NCBI GenBank assembly: GCA_006503475.1
Contig: RSEH01000222.1
Span: 17,227 to 81,226 of the forward strand
Source: Stentor roeselii
Lineage: Eukaryota > Ciliophora > Heterotrichea > Heterotrichida > Stentoridae
DNA: 64,000 nucleotides
Direction of reading: 5' to 3'
Below, piece after piece: positions 9,230-19,900 of the stretch (positions are counted from its first letter, which is position 1; every line of letters begins with the position of its first letter). The translations under genes and the position numbers were made by a program. Under the pieces are notes generated by a model that saw nothing but the letters and a program-made list of their open reading frames with translations, did not search any database and was not told where the DNA came from.

Positions 9230-11296
9230 TGTTTTATTAATTAAGAGATATGGATTTTGAAAGGATTTTATGGTTTAAATGAAGAAATTTAAGAAGTCTT
9301 AGAAATTTTATTATATTTTTTGAATATTTGCCTGATTTTTTATAGTATTTTTAAAATTACTTATTCTCTTTCATTTCCAATTCTAAATTTGATTTAATAT
9401 TTAAATCACCAGGAAATTTCAGTACGTTAGATTAATTATTATATCAAAACCTCGCTATTACTTTTTTAATCATTTCATAAAATTTAATTGAAAATTTCAG
9501 AAACAGCAAGTCTTAGATAACATCATATTCTAGAAAATTTAATAAAAATTTAAAATTAATAAATTCTTTATAACCATTACTTTATTTATATTTCTAAACA
9601 ATTAAAAGACTTAGAGTAATAATTTTATATAAATCAATTCATTAAACCTTTGAAAAACGCAGAAATCACCACTTTTCCATCCCGATATCTTTGTATATAT
9701 TTCATTGAAAATTGTATAGCTGGTAATGGGTCTTTAATTAATTCAATTTTCTTATTATTTAAAGAAGGAATAATTACTATATTTACGTTTGCCTTCATGG
9801 ATAGTTACATGTAAACTTTTCAAAATGATAAATTTTAGGTTTTGGAGATATAAGTATTTTTCAAAGTTGCTCATTATTTTACTTAGAATTAATTGATGCT
9901 CGATTAATGATTGTCAACTGCCCACCTGAATTTGACTTATTTTTGAGATAGGTTTAATCATTGATTAAATTATACTATTGGTATAATTTAGTTTAACATT
10001 TTTATCGAATACTAATAAACATTTATATTTCTAGAATTTATTAGATAAAACTTAAAAACTTGTTATTTTTGGTGATTGACGATGCCAAAGACGTCAATAT
10101 TATAGATTAAGTACTCAATAATTAAATCAAAATCCTATTGTAAAAAAAACTATAATTTTAAGATGTTTTTAAGATAAAAAAGGTACCTAATAATTATGCG
10201 TTTTTGTCATAAAATAATCAGCTGAAATACTGAAAATTCATTGTTGGTTTTTTTCAAGTTTTATGTTTACTGCACACTTAACACACCATAGATTCTTGAA
10301 TATTCAAATTATATACATTAAAAGATTTTTTATTCAAGATGATTTTTTTTGGAAAATATTTACATAACTATGTAATTTCACATATAAAATGGATTAATAA
10401 TTTTGTCAATCTTCCATCGTTATAAAAAACTGTTTCAAAATGAACATATCTCTTGCCTCCATATATAAAATTGATAAACATTTTTATCGAGATTTCAATT
10501 AGTTAAACTATTCATGATTAGCATGTATTTTTTTGCTTACATAGATATATTGATAACTAATTTAATTGATCTTCATTGTTTTTCATGAAAAAACATTCAA
10601 ATAAACTAAATTTAATGATAGTTTATATGATTGATTAAATGAATTGAATTTCAAATAGTAATAGTTATTCACTATATCAAGACTCATGAAATAATTTTTT
10701 AGAAATTTTAAAATTCAGTTAACATTAAATATTTCTTTCAAGCCTTATAATCGAATTTTAGTTAAAAATCGTTGGAATCTAAAATAATTTTCTATTTTTA
10801 TCTCGTAAAGTCAAATTATGTCAAATATTATGGAAAAAAGGTAAGTCCAGACTTACTCAATAATATTAATTTAAAAGCTAGCAAAACTAAAAGAAATAAA
10901 AAAAAAATCAAATCTGCTTTATTTTGAAATCAAATCAAACTTTCTTCCTATTAATAAATGCTTCCCATACCGTATCTTCTAAGATTTGTTCAAGATTCAA
11001 AATCATTCCGAACTATCCTTTCAATATTCAACCTTCAGCTACCAACTAAACCCTTTCTAACAAGACAAAGCCCGACAAATCACTTCCCTATCTAAATCCA
11101 TTCTCAAGCCAATTTAACCCCAAAAGAAATTCCTTAACCCTTGGTAGAAGTTATTAAACTTTTGAAAATTCCAACACAAAAACCTAAGAAAAATCCAAAA
11201 AAGCCCAAGTAAAAAAATAAATCCTCTAAATCAATCCCGAAAAACCAAAAAAATCTTTTCTTAATCCCTGAAATTTGAATTAAAGATCCATAATAA
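9230..11296. other. Gene-free AT-rich region, 2.07 kb, upstream of M8 protease gene
   Basis: No convincing coding frame on either strand. It is one of the longest gaps in the window and lies directly upstream of a secreted protease gene. It contains a perfect 10-bp inverted repeat with a 5-nt loop (9966-9990). It also contains a small GC-richer island with interleaved complementary arms (10068-10098). No tRNA-like cloverleaf was found by eye. Confidence 0.6.
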
Positions 11297-13999
11297 ATGC
11301 ATTTTCTGATCATCCATTCTCTTCTCAGCATAGCCAGCTCAGAGCCATGGTTTTGCGGAGGCGACATCAGCCAAGAAGAAGAAATTCCAGAGCACCGAAG
11401 GCGACTTCAGACACGTTCCTCAGTCTTCTCCCCAATACGAATATTTTACTATTATTACAATTTCGACTTAGGTGATCCAGTCTTAAATGATTATTTTTAT
11501 TCGACTCTTCTTCCAGCGACAGATAGTTTTTTTAAGAGGTCTCTTTCAGTTTACTCAATAGAGGGAAATTTGGTACTTTCATCAACGAATTGTTTGTCAA
11601 GTGTTCCAATTCCAATAGAGCATAAAACAATAGGAGTCCCTAATACTGACTTGATTATTTATATTACTTCGAATAACCTTACTGGAGTTTCTTATGTGGC
11701 TCAGGCTGGAGTTTGTGAAAGACAGTCAGGGGGATTGAGGAATGTCTTGGCAGGGACTATGATTATCAATATACCTAACTTTATAGATAGTGGATTTACT
11801 AGTCGTTTGACTACTCTAACTCATGAAATCACTCATATTTTAGGGTTTTCAAGCTCAAGTTTTAGTTACTTTAGGAATTCTGATGGAGTTGCTTATCCAA
11901 CTGATACTTTGAAAAAAGTCGTTAATCTTAGAGGGGTTGATAGGAATTTGATTGTTAGTCCTACTGTTGTTGCTAAGGCGAGGGAAGCATTCAACTGTGC
12001 AACTCTAGAAGGTATCGAATTAGAAGAATACGGTTCATCAGGAGCTCACTGGGACAAGCGAATAATGATGAACGATTACATGACATCATTTATTCCAGCC
12101 GAGCCTTACTGGTCAACAATAACTTTAGCCTTACTCCAAGACAGTGGTTGGTACAAGGTAGACTATTCCCTATGCCTAGCGCCAGTATTCGGCCGAACAT
12201 CAGGGTGCAATTTTTTCACAGAGCCTTGCTTAATAAACGGGGTATCTCAAGACCCAAGAATCTGGTGCAACACTCAAGCCTCCTGGACATGCGACATTTT
12301 ATCCTTAAGCAAAGGAACGTGCAAAGTGACAACTTACACAACAGCTCTTCCGACTTGGTTTCAGTATTTTTCAGTGAACACAACTGGCGGGTCTGACAGT
12401 TATTCTGACTACTGCCCTTATCGTTTGAGGTACTCGAATGGAGCATGTAGAGGAAATTCAGTCACGACTTTTACTTTGAGTAAGTCTGACGAGGTCATCA
12501 GTTTGAAAAGTAGATGTTTTGTGAGTAATTTGGTGATTTCAGGGTATTCACAGCCACCTCCTTATAGTGCGTGCTATGAAGTCATTGCTTGCTCGGCCAC
12601 TTCAGCGACTGTGAAGATCGGGATACAAACACTTGACTGTCCTTTCACTGGAGGAGTGTTTACAGTCCCTGGGTACTCTGGAAGTATCACGTGTCCAGCT
12701 TCTGACCTGCTTTGCGCTGATGTGCCTTGTAAAAGTTTATGTTATGGTAGAGGAATTTGCACTAAAGGCATTTGTAACTGCTTTGATGGCTTTGGAGATG
12801 AAAGTTGCTCAGTTGTTTGCTCGGAGAATTGTTTAAAATGTTCAAATTCGGCTTGTTTTGAATGCTTGTCGCCGTACTTTCTGTTCAGTGGAGCTTGTAT
12901 CTTGTGTCCCGGGAATTGTAATGAATGTTCTTCGACTACGGTTTGTAGTAGATGTGAAAATGGTTTTTTTTTGGATTTGGATTTTCTTTGCTCGGCTTGT
13001 GACCCGAGATGTTTGACTTGCACTGGTTTTAATCAATGTGGAACTTGTATTACTGGATATGTCGTTTTTAATGGAATTTGTGTGTTCGTTTGTCCTGTTA
13101 ATTGTGTTACTTGCTCTGATAGTCAGTGTATTCAGTGTGATTTAGGGTTTTATTTGGCCTCTGCTGTTGAGTGTCGCTCGTGCTCTGCTTTTTGTGATGA
13201 GTGCTCTTCTGAGACGAATTGTTTGACTTGTACTTATGGATATACTTTGGTTGGTGGAACTTGTTTGTTGATTTGTTCTAGTAACTGCTTGACATGCACA
13301 AGCTATTGGAACTGTTTGAGCTGCTCAAGCGGGTATTATTTGAGTTCAGGTGCTTGTTATCAGTGCAAAATAGAATGTTTGACTTGCAGCTCTTCAACTA
13401 TTTGCCTTACTTGTGCTACTGATTATGTATTAATTGGCAATGACTGTGTGATACAATGTCCAAACAACTGCATAACATGCTCATCAAGTTCGAACTGTCT
13501 TACATGCATTTCAGGGTTTTATTTATCATCAGGTGCTTGCTTTGCATGTGCCTCAACATGTCTAAGCTGTACTTCTCTAAATGGTTGCACTGAATGCATA
13601 ACAGGGTATTATTTATCATCTGGTACATGTAATGTATGCTCCAGCATTTGTACCAGTTGTACTTCGTTGACGGTGTGTCAAGGATGTATATCTGGTTATA
13701 CCTTATCCCTGAGCGGGGTTTGCAATCCAATATGCTCGTCCATGTGTACAACCTGCACCAGTCCAACAGTTTGTACATTGTGTTCAGCAGGAAGTTACTT
13801 GTCGAATGGAGCATGTCTAGCTTGCATGACTGGATGTACTTCTTGTACTAGTTCTTCAACTTGCAGCAAATGCTCCGTCGGTTACTATTTAAAGAGTAGC
13901 AAGTGCTTTGCCTGTGCATCGACTTGTTCTGCTTGCACTTCATCAGGATGCACTGCCTGCAAGCCAGGATATACTCTCTCACGAGGCACATGCAAATAA
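11297..13999 (+). CDS. Secreted leishmanolysin-like metalloprotease (M8) with cysteine-rich repeats
   Basis: 900 residues with a short hydrophobic signal peptide (MHFLIIHSLLSIASS). An M8 (GP63/leishmanolysin) domain covers about residues 30-450. The zinc motif HEITHILGF has its first His at about residue 176. The distal third zinc ligand is His in GAHWDKR at about residue 251, followed by the Met-turn segment MMNDYM. So all three zinc ligands and the catalytic Glu are present and the enzyme should be active. An EGF-like loop (about 475-510, CYGRGICTKGICNCFDGFG) leads into 13 cysteine-rich repeats of about 30 residues. The protein ends GYTLSRGTCK with no TM segment or obvious GPI signal, implying secretion into the extracellular space or a vacuole. 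Its paralogue at 54857 has lost the zinc site. Confidence 0.95.
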   Translation: MHFLIIHSLLSIASSEPWFCGGDISQEEEIPEHRRRLQTRSSVFSPIRIFYYYYNFDLGDPVLNDYFYSTLLPATDSFFKRSLSVYSIEGNLVLSSTNCLSSVPIPIEHKTIGVPNTDLIIYITSNNLTGVSYVAQAGVCERQSGGLRNVLAGTMIINIPNFIDSGFTSRLTTLTHEITHILGFSSSSFSYFRNSDGVAYPTDTLKKVVNLRGVDRNLIVSPTVVAKAREAFNCATLEGIELEEYGSSGAHWDKRIMMNDYMTSFIPAEPYWSTITLALLQDSGWYKVDYSLCLAPVFGRTSGCNFFTEPCLINGVSQDPRIWCNTQASWTCDILSLSKGTCKVTTYTTALPTWFQYFSVNTTGGSDSYSDYCPYRLRYSNGACRGNSVTTFTLSKSDEVISLKSRCFVSNLVISGYSQPPPYSACYEVIACSATSATVKIGIQTLDCPFTGGVFTVPGYSGSITCPASDLLCADVPCKSLCYGRGICTKGICNCFDGFGDESCSVVCSENCLKCSNSACFECLSPYFLFSGACILCPGNCNECSSTTVCSRCENGFFLDLDFLCSACDPRCLTCTGFNQCGTCITGYVVFNGICVFVCPVNCVTCSDSQCIQCDLGFYLASAVECRSCSAFCDECSSETNCLTCTYGYTLVGGTCLLICSSNCLTCTSYWNCLSCSSGYYLSSGACYQCKIECLTCSSSTICLTCATDYVLIGNDCVIQCPNNCITCSSSSNCLTCISGFYLSSGACFACASTCLSCTSLNGCTECITGYYLSSGTCNVCSSICTSCTSLTVCQGCISGYTLSLSGVCNPICSSMCTTCTSPTVCTLCSAGSYLSNGACLACMTGCTSCTSSSTCSKCSVGYYLKSSKCFACASTCSACTSSGCTACKPGYTLSRGTCK
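12818..13996 (+). repeat. 13 tandem cysteine-rich coding repeats (about 90 bp each)
   Basis: Each unit follows C-x3-C-x2-C-x5-C-x2-C-x-GYYL-x4-C, with six cysteines in about 30 residues, furin/GCC2-like. Examples are CSSNCLTCTSYWNCLSC and CASTCLSCTSLNGCTEC. The units are diverged rather than identical. Confidence 0.9.
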
Positions 14000-14076
14000 C
14001 GATAAAAATTAGTTAGACATATATAATTTATCTAAATCTCAACAACCTTAAATCATAAAATCATTAACCCCTTCAA

Positions 14077-15327
14077 TCACCTAACTAAAAACTTCTGAAA
14101 CAAAATTTTCTTAGAATAAGCATCAGCAGCAGGAAGAACAATTTCATTAAATTCCTGATCACTCGAGCAAGAACTAATTTCATGAACCAAATAATTCGGA
14201 GTCAAAGACTTCAATTCACTTAAAAACCTTTTAGAATTAATTCCACTTCTTTCATCCCAAAGTTTCATTTTCAGAAACTCCTCCGGATCCTTTCCATTCC
14301 TTTTCGCCCATTCAAAAACCTGATCATTTTTCAATAAATACCTAACAATGCCCGAACACCCAGCATCGATTCCCTGAAAAGTCAAATCTTTCATAATAAA
14401 AACTCCTGAAACATCATCAAAATTTACAACTTTCGCCTGTAAAAAAGTATTAAAAAGCCAAATTTCCCATTCACTTCTAGAAAGTCTTTGATTCCAAAGA
14501 AAAGCAAATTTCCAAAGATTAATCACATCACATTTCATTCCTTTATAAAAAGCTCGAATAAGAATAGCCCTAACAACATTACAGCTTTTTTCATATAAAA
14601 CATGAGGATTTTCCCAGTCATTTCCAGAAGAGTCTCGAAATGCGAAACCAGAAGCATCAGAAACGATTTGTAAAATAGTTTCAAAGATATCCTGGGAATA
14701 GTTCAAGTCATTCGACCCCATACACCAGACAAGCAATGGAAAGTCAGGGTGTAAAACAAAATCATCAAGTAAAATAACGCAAAGTCTTCGGCAGAGAAGT
14801 TGAATCCTTCTTGAAAATTACCCGAAATTACATGCAAATTGAATTGAAGTCCGAATTGCACTTCGACGATTTCCACGTCTTATTGCTTTTTGAAGTAAGG
14901 ACTTCATTTCTCCCAGGGATAAAGAAGGAATCGGCTGAAATGAAAAGAAATTAACAGGGGGACCTGAATGACTTGTTGAAAAAGTTAAAATTATTGAACG
15001 AGGGTCGAATTTGTTTGTTTTTAAATTGTGAGATTTTGAGATCTTCCCGCTTGGATTGTCGAAAATGAACTCCCAATTGTGACGACCTGAAATTTTTCCT
15101 TTGTAGGTTAAGTGCAAGTCGGAATTTAATGTTTTTTGACTGGTTTTTAAAAGATGTTGAAATACTGGGCAGGAAGGAGAAATTTTAGGATTTTTTTTTG
15201 GGTTTTGGCAGATGTGGTCTGGGAAGAGCTTGAAGAAGATGTCTTGAGAGCAGGTTGGACATTTTTGGAATTTTTCTTGGGGTTGTAACTTTTTTGGGTA
15301 GAACTCGTCGATTTTTTTACGTTTCAT
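14077..15327 (-). CDS. Zinc-finger protein with clamp-loader-like C-terminal motif, two exons
   Basis: Exons 15327-14822 and 14806-14077 join across a 15-nt intron into a protein of about 411 residues. Near the N-terminus is a compact zinc finger, CPTCSQDIFFKLFPDHIC (C-x2-C ... H-x1-C), reminiscent of the small UBZ/Rad18-type finger. After a Ser-rich linker comes SLLQKAIRRGNRRSAIRTS, then CRRLCVILLDDFVLHPDFPL and LVWCMGSND. This order (a KAIRRG helix, an RRL helix and an acidic D/ED helix) recalls the helical C-terminal domain of RarA/WRNIP1-type clamp-loader relatives, but no Walker A/B ATPase is present. The spliced frame joins FACNFG to IQLLCRRLC, putting the motif halves together. The function is not established; a DNA-repair-linked adaptor is one possibility. 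Confidence 0.75.
14807..14821 (-). other. 15-nt intron
   Basis: GTAATTTTCAAGAAG on the minus strand. A10 is present. Excision bypasses the TAA at the donor and joins QFACNFG to IQLLCRRL in frame. Confidence 0.9.
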
Positions 15328-15677
15328 GAGGGTTTTTATAATGGGAGATTATTTTATAATATTTTTATAGATAGTTGTTATTTTTTTAGGTTATGTTTTA
15401 GATAATATGAGTTAATTGAAAGGATTTGATTTCTAAGAAGATTTAATAAATTTCATCAAAATCTCAACCCTTTTCACATCAATCATTTTTGATATCTTAA
15501 TCCAAAAACTCTCCAAGAAAAATAATGAAAACTTCCAAACTCCACAAAAACCTTCAAATCTAAATCAAAACCTTCAATTCCCCAAACCTCTTCCCCCTGC
15601 CAAAAAATCTTAAAAAAATCACCCTTCAATAAAATTTTGAATTTTCATGAAATAACCTATAAATCTAATCCATTCTA
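15328..15677. other. Intergenic, 350 bases
   Basis: AT-rich spacer between two minus-strand genes. It holds the promoter of the zinc-finger gene and the 3' flank of the SCP2 gene. Nothing else is seen. Confidence 0.5.
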
Positions 15678-16034
15678 TTAAGCTTTAGCTGGTTTGGGCA
15701 AAACATCAGGAGTGAATTTCGTAGCTTTAGCCATGTTTCCCTTAATCTTCATTTTCCCTTGCATGAAAGCGACCTGAGGGTTAAGAGTTCCACTGGCAAT
15801 GGCAATTAAATCATCGTCAACCAAGGTGAAAGTCGCATCAGCAGTTCCGTTCTTTCCTTTGGCGATTGATCCGTTTCCGTTTTTCAAGTCGACAGTGAAC
15901 CAGACTCCTTCAGCTCCAGCAGCTGGAAGGACTTCAAAGTGGAAGACAGCCTGAATTTTCGCGATCAGGTCCTTGCCGTGAGTGGCCAGATGAGGAGCCA
16001 TGGATTCGAAGAGTTTTTCTGATTTCAGTGCCAT
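15678..16034 (-). CDS. Stand-alone SCP2 sterol-carrier domain protein
   Basis: 118 residues, the usual size for one SCP2 domain. The pattern VWFTVDLKNGNGSIAKG, then ATFTLVDDDLIAIASGTLNPQVAFMQGKMKIKGN, is characteristic: the acidic D-D-D-L, the A-F-M-Q-G-K-M-K-I-K-G strand-helix and the following Met/Ala stretch. SCP2 domains bind fatty acyl-CoA, sterols or phospholipids in a hydrophobic tunnel and often act in peroxisomes. The C-terminus is KPAKA, not a clear SKL-type peroxisomal signal, so a cytosolic location is possible. Its start lies only 48 bases from the start of a divergent gene. No intron. Confidence 0.95.
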   Translation of the reverse strand: MALKSEKLFESMAPHLATHGKDLIAKIQAVFHFEVLPAAGAEGVWFTVDLKNGNGSIAKGKNGTADATFTLVDDDLIAIASGTLNPQVAFMQGKMKIKGNMAKATKFTPDVLPKPAKA

Positions 16035-16082
16035 TTATTACCATCCTTTTGAGTGACTAACCATGTCCTATAAGCGAACTTA
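16035..16082. promoter_or_regulatory. 48-bp divergent intergenic region (shared promoter)
   Basis: Only 48 bases separate the two divergent ATGs of the SCP2 gene (minus) and the voltage-sensor gene (plus). Both transcription starts and both 5' UTRs must fit here or overlap, so this is a minimal bidirectional promoter by position. No specific element is called. Confidence 0.5.
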
Positions 16083-16706
16083 ATGGCCAAGTCTTTTCAG
16101 GGACTCTTCTCTCCTGTCGAAGTTGTTTCAACGAATAACTTGCTTCGTATTGAGCAGGACCAGTGCAAGATTCAGATGACTCGTATTTATTACTCTGGGT
16201 TGTTTAAAGGGTATTATTTTGCTATGATTTTGTTGTCTGTTGTTTGTATTTTGACTACGATTTTGCAGATGTTTCGACATTCGAAATTGATGATTGGTTT
16301 GGAATGTATTGTCACTTTGATGCTCATTTTTGAGATTTTGTATCGGATTTATATGCAGACTTGGAGGGTCTTTTTTGAACAGAAGTGGAATTTCGCTGAT
16401 GTTTTCGTCGTGGTTCTTAGCATTGTTTTACTGTGGATTGGAGTTAGAATAGGAGGTGGAATCGGAGAAATTGACCTCGTAAGTGCAGTTTTGATCATTA
16501 TTACCAGAAGCTTTGTCATGATCTTTCGACTTGTTTCAAGTATTAAGAAGAAAAAGGATCAGGAAATTCAGATTATTGACTTGAATGATATTAGCGAAGC
16601 TGATGATGTTGTGGTGCATAAAGTGAAAAAAACGCAGAATATACAACATAGTAAACTTGAAGAACATAAAATTGAGTACCAGGAATCTCAGGTGGAAATT
16701 AATTAA
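16083..16706 (+). CDS. Voltage-sensor-domain-only membrane protein
   Basis: 207 residues with four predicted TM helices and no pore helices. S1 is about residues 43-65. S2 is about 72-90: LECIVTLMLIFEILYRIY, with the typical E-x2-Y-R-I. S3 follows WNFADVFVVVLSIVLLW, the classical W-N-x-x-D start of S3 in voltage sensors. S4 is about 137-155 (LVSAVLIIITRSFVMIFRLV), with two Arg spaced seven apart, then SSIKKKKDQ. The tail to 207 is charged and may form a coil. The pattern fits the Hv1/TMEM266-type sensor-only proteins rather than a full channel. S4 has fewer arginines than Hv1 and S1 lacks an obvious acidic selectivity residue, so proton conduction is uncertain. Divergent from the SCP2 gene. 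Confidence 0.8.
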   Translation: MAKSFQGLFSPVEVVSTNNLLRIEQDQCKIQMTRIYYSGLFKGYYFAMILLSVVCILTTILQMFRHSKLMIGLECIVTLMLIFEILYRIYMQTWRVFFEQKWNFADVFVVVLSIVLLWIGVRIGGGIGEIDLVSAVLIIITRSFVMIFRLVSSIKKKKDQEIQIIDLNDISEADDVVVHKVKKTQNIQHSKLEEHKIEYQESQVEIN

Positions 16707-16957
16707 ATCTAAAAATTGAGTCCATATGTTGATATGAATAATCTAAATTCATTCTTAGATGATTTGATTGGAGAATAGATTAGTTAAAATGTTCAATTTT
16801 TATATCTCCACTTAAATATTGTATAAAACATTACTTAATATATATAGATTATAAAACCTCGTAGTTGATAAATAATTAATAGCCTGAATGTATCCTTAAA
16901 GTTAATCTTCTAGTTAAGATTTCTATTCATTAACTAAATTTTATCTAATTTAAACTA

Positions 16958-19900
16958 TTAAGGGTAAGACTCTCCTTTACCTGACCCTTCAAAAGAATGT
17001 ATTGGTGAATGGACATTTGAGTTATATGGAACTCTCGACATAAAACTTTTACAATCTAAAAATTTCCTAGACTCAAAGTTTTTATCCTGCATTTGAATCG
17101 ATGTTAAATCGTCAGGAATGATGATTTTTGGTAAGACTTTTTTCTTTTTGCATTTCTGAAAAGCTTCCTTTAAACTAATGCTTATGGATAAAACTGTTCC
17201 AAAGGAAATTCCGAAGATAACTATACCTAGAATAAAGTAGCCTACTATATTCTTATTTTTTTCGGTAAGATCGGATAAAAATAATCCAATCAGGCTGATA
17301 ACACTAAAAATAATTGATTCCTGAAAGTATATCATTCGTTTGTGCCGTTTATCGTGAAATATTTCAGTAATTCTTATAAATAGAATATTGATGCAAGGTA
17401 TCAAAGCACATATTATTACCTGAGCATGAGGGTTGTAATCTACATGATACAAAACAAATACAAATAGAACCCTTTCAACCAAAATCATAGGGATGAACCA
17501 CATGAAGTTAGAATCATATTTAAATTCTTCTAAAAGTGGTGAGTACTTCTTTTTGAAATCTTCATTATTTTGCTTGATTTTAGAGAGTTTTATTTTGTAA
17601 AACAATACAAGACCCAGGGGAGTGAAAAACAAAACAATCTATTTAAAAATTACAATAAAAATAAATCCAGTAGTTGAGTTAACCCTATCAGTCGTACTCT
17701 CTATCGAAAGCTGCATATATCTTACATGATTAATCGAAATAACAGCAGGTACTAAAAGTTCAACATAAGCCTGAATCCAGAACCTGATAAAAAACGAGTA
17801 CTTATAAGACTGTATCTTAGAATAACAATATCTCTTAATCCTAACAAAAGGAAAAAATCTAAAAATAACCAAAACTACCAAAATAACGATCCCCGCAAAA
17901 AACGACAAAAAAACCTCAACTGAATTATGTAAAAAGTTCTTACAATTAAACCCATAATAATAAAACCTTGGGTTTATCGAAGGACTATCACATTCAAAAA
18001 CCCACCCATTCAACCAGCTGAACTCAATAATTGACAAAGGACGCAATTCACTTAAAAACGGTTCTAAAAAGTCTGGAAAATCCACATTTAACAAAGGAGT
18101 ATAACTCAAGATTTGAATGGTATTTATCGATACCCAGATGTAAGGATCATTATTATTAATAAATGCAGAGGTAATTCCTGAACCAATCGCTGCATTAATC
18201 AAGACTGTTTTTACTGATTTTAAAGCTGTAGTTAATTCAGGAGTTGCTTTTAAAAGGGTAAATTTGTAGTTAAGTGGGTAAAGAACACTCAAGTTTTTGC
18301 TAAGAATCGTTTGGAAAATCAAGGAAATCTCTTCTTTCTTAGAGAAATTAATTTTTTTTATTATTATCAGATATGATGATGACGATAATATTTCAATAAC
18401 TGGCTTCAGTTTCTCGTTATTTGAAATAAGGTTGAATTGAGTTTCTCTAAGGTTTCTTTCGAGGTCCTCTGAAAAGATTAGTTTTATTGAGTTGTTAGAT
18501 TGGACTTCGAGGTTTAAAGTAAAGGTGTTTTGAAGACAGATTCCTGAAGATAATGAAAAACCTTTTAAACATGAAGTGCAGATTGTGTTGTTTTGGCATG
18601 ATGAACAGTTTAAACTGCATTTTTTACAAGTTAAAGGGCTTCTTGTAGAGATGTATTCACTTGCTTCACATTTACAGGTTCCTGTCATATTTGAGATGAT
18701 GATTGATTCGTCCTGGCAAGTTGTGCACTGGTTTTCCTCAGGACCGAAACAATTCTTACAAGATTTAGAGCATGACTGGCAGGTGCCATTTGAATTTAAG
18801 TAGAATCCATCTGGGCAGGAAGTGCAGGAATTTTCGCTGAAATTTTTACAAGTAAGGCATGATTTAAAGCAGTTTTGACAAAGTCCTGAATCATTGAGGA
18901 AAGTCCCTGAAATACAATCACAAGTTCCATTAATAATCTCCATGGCATCGTTTTTGCACTCAGTGCAGCCGTTTTGGTTCTGATTTATACATTTTGTGCA
19001 GTCTTCATGGCAGGGCCCACAAGTCAGCGGATTACTTGAAATCACGAATTCAGAAACATCACAAGAACATCTTCCGCTTTCAGTATAAATTGATTGATTA
19101 GCACAAGTTTCACATTGATTTTGTAAGGGACCAGTGCAAGTTCGACAATCTGAATGACAATTCTGGCACTTAAGACTAGAAGAGTTCCAAAAAGTTCCAA
19201 GTCCACAAATGCAAACCCCATTCTTTTTATCCATATTCAAATCAAGACACTCAACACATCCAAATTCCAAAGTGCAGTTCTTACACAGAGAAGGACAAAC
19301 TATGCAAGTTTGACTAACCACATCAAAGAAAAGTGAATTAGGACAGTAACAAGTCCCTGAGTCAAGAATCATGTCTTGGCTGGAGCATGTCAAACAATCA
19401 TTGATTCCTCCTGATGTACAAGAAAAGCACGAAAAGTGACAATTGAGGCACGTTTTTGAATCAATTTCACTTAAATAGTACCGGTCTTTGCATAGGCATG
19501 TTGAAAATGATAAATATTTTAATGGATCTTCACAGTTCAAGCAATCTGAAACTGATGGACCTGTGCAAGATGAACAGGAAGGGTCGCATGGAAGACAGAA
19601 TAGGGAAGAGGATAATGATTGAAAGTATCTTGCTTTGCATACACAGGAACCTGGAGTTTTTATTATTTCTGAGTTTAAGTCTTTGCAGGACAAACATTCG
19701 TTCATGCTACCTCCTGAGCAAGTCTGACAGTTTTGATCGCATGGCTGGCAACTATCAGGTGCAGCTAAGTAAAATCCATTAGGGCATATGCACCTTCCAC
19801 TACGTGCTATAATATAATTAGCCCAGAGACAAGTATTACAAGTATCAGAGTTGCTACATGATGCACATTCGGGTAAACAATTCGAGCACTTACCAGAATT

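Noticed and set aside
12742-13851. Several opposite-strand and shifted open frames over the first M8 repeat region
   Set aside because: They shadow the cysteine-rich repeats, whose codon pattern avoids stops in other frames; no independent features.
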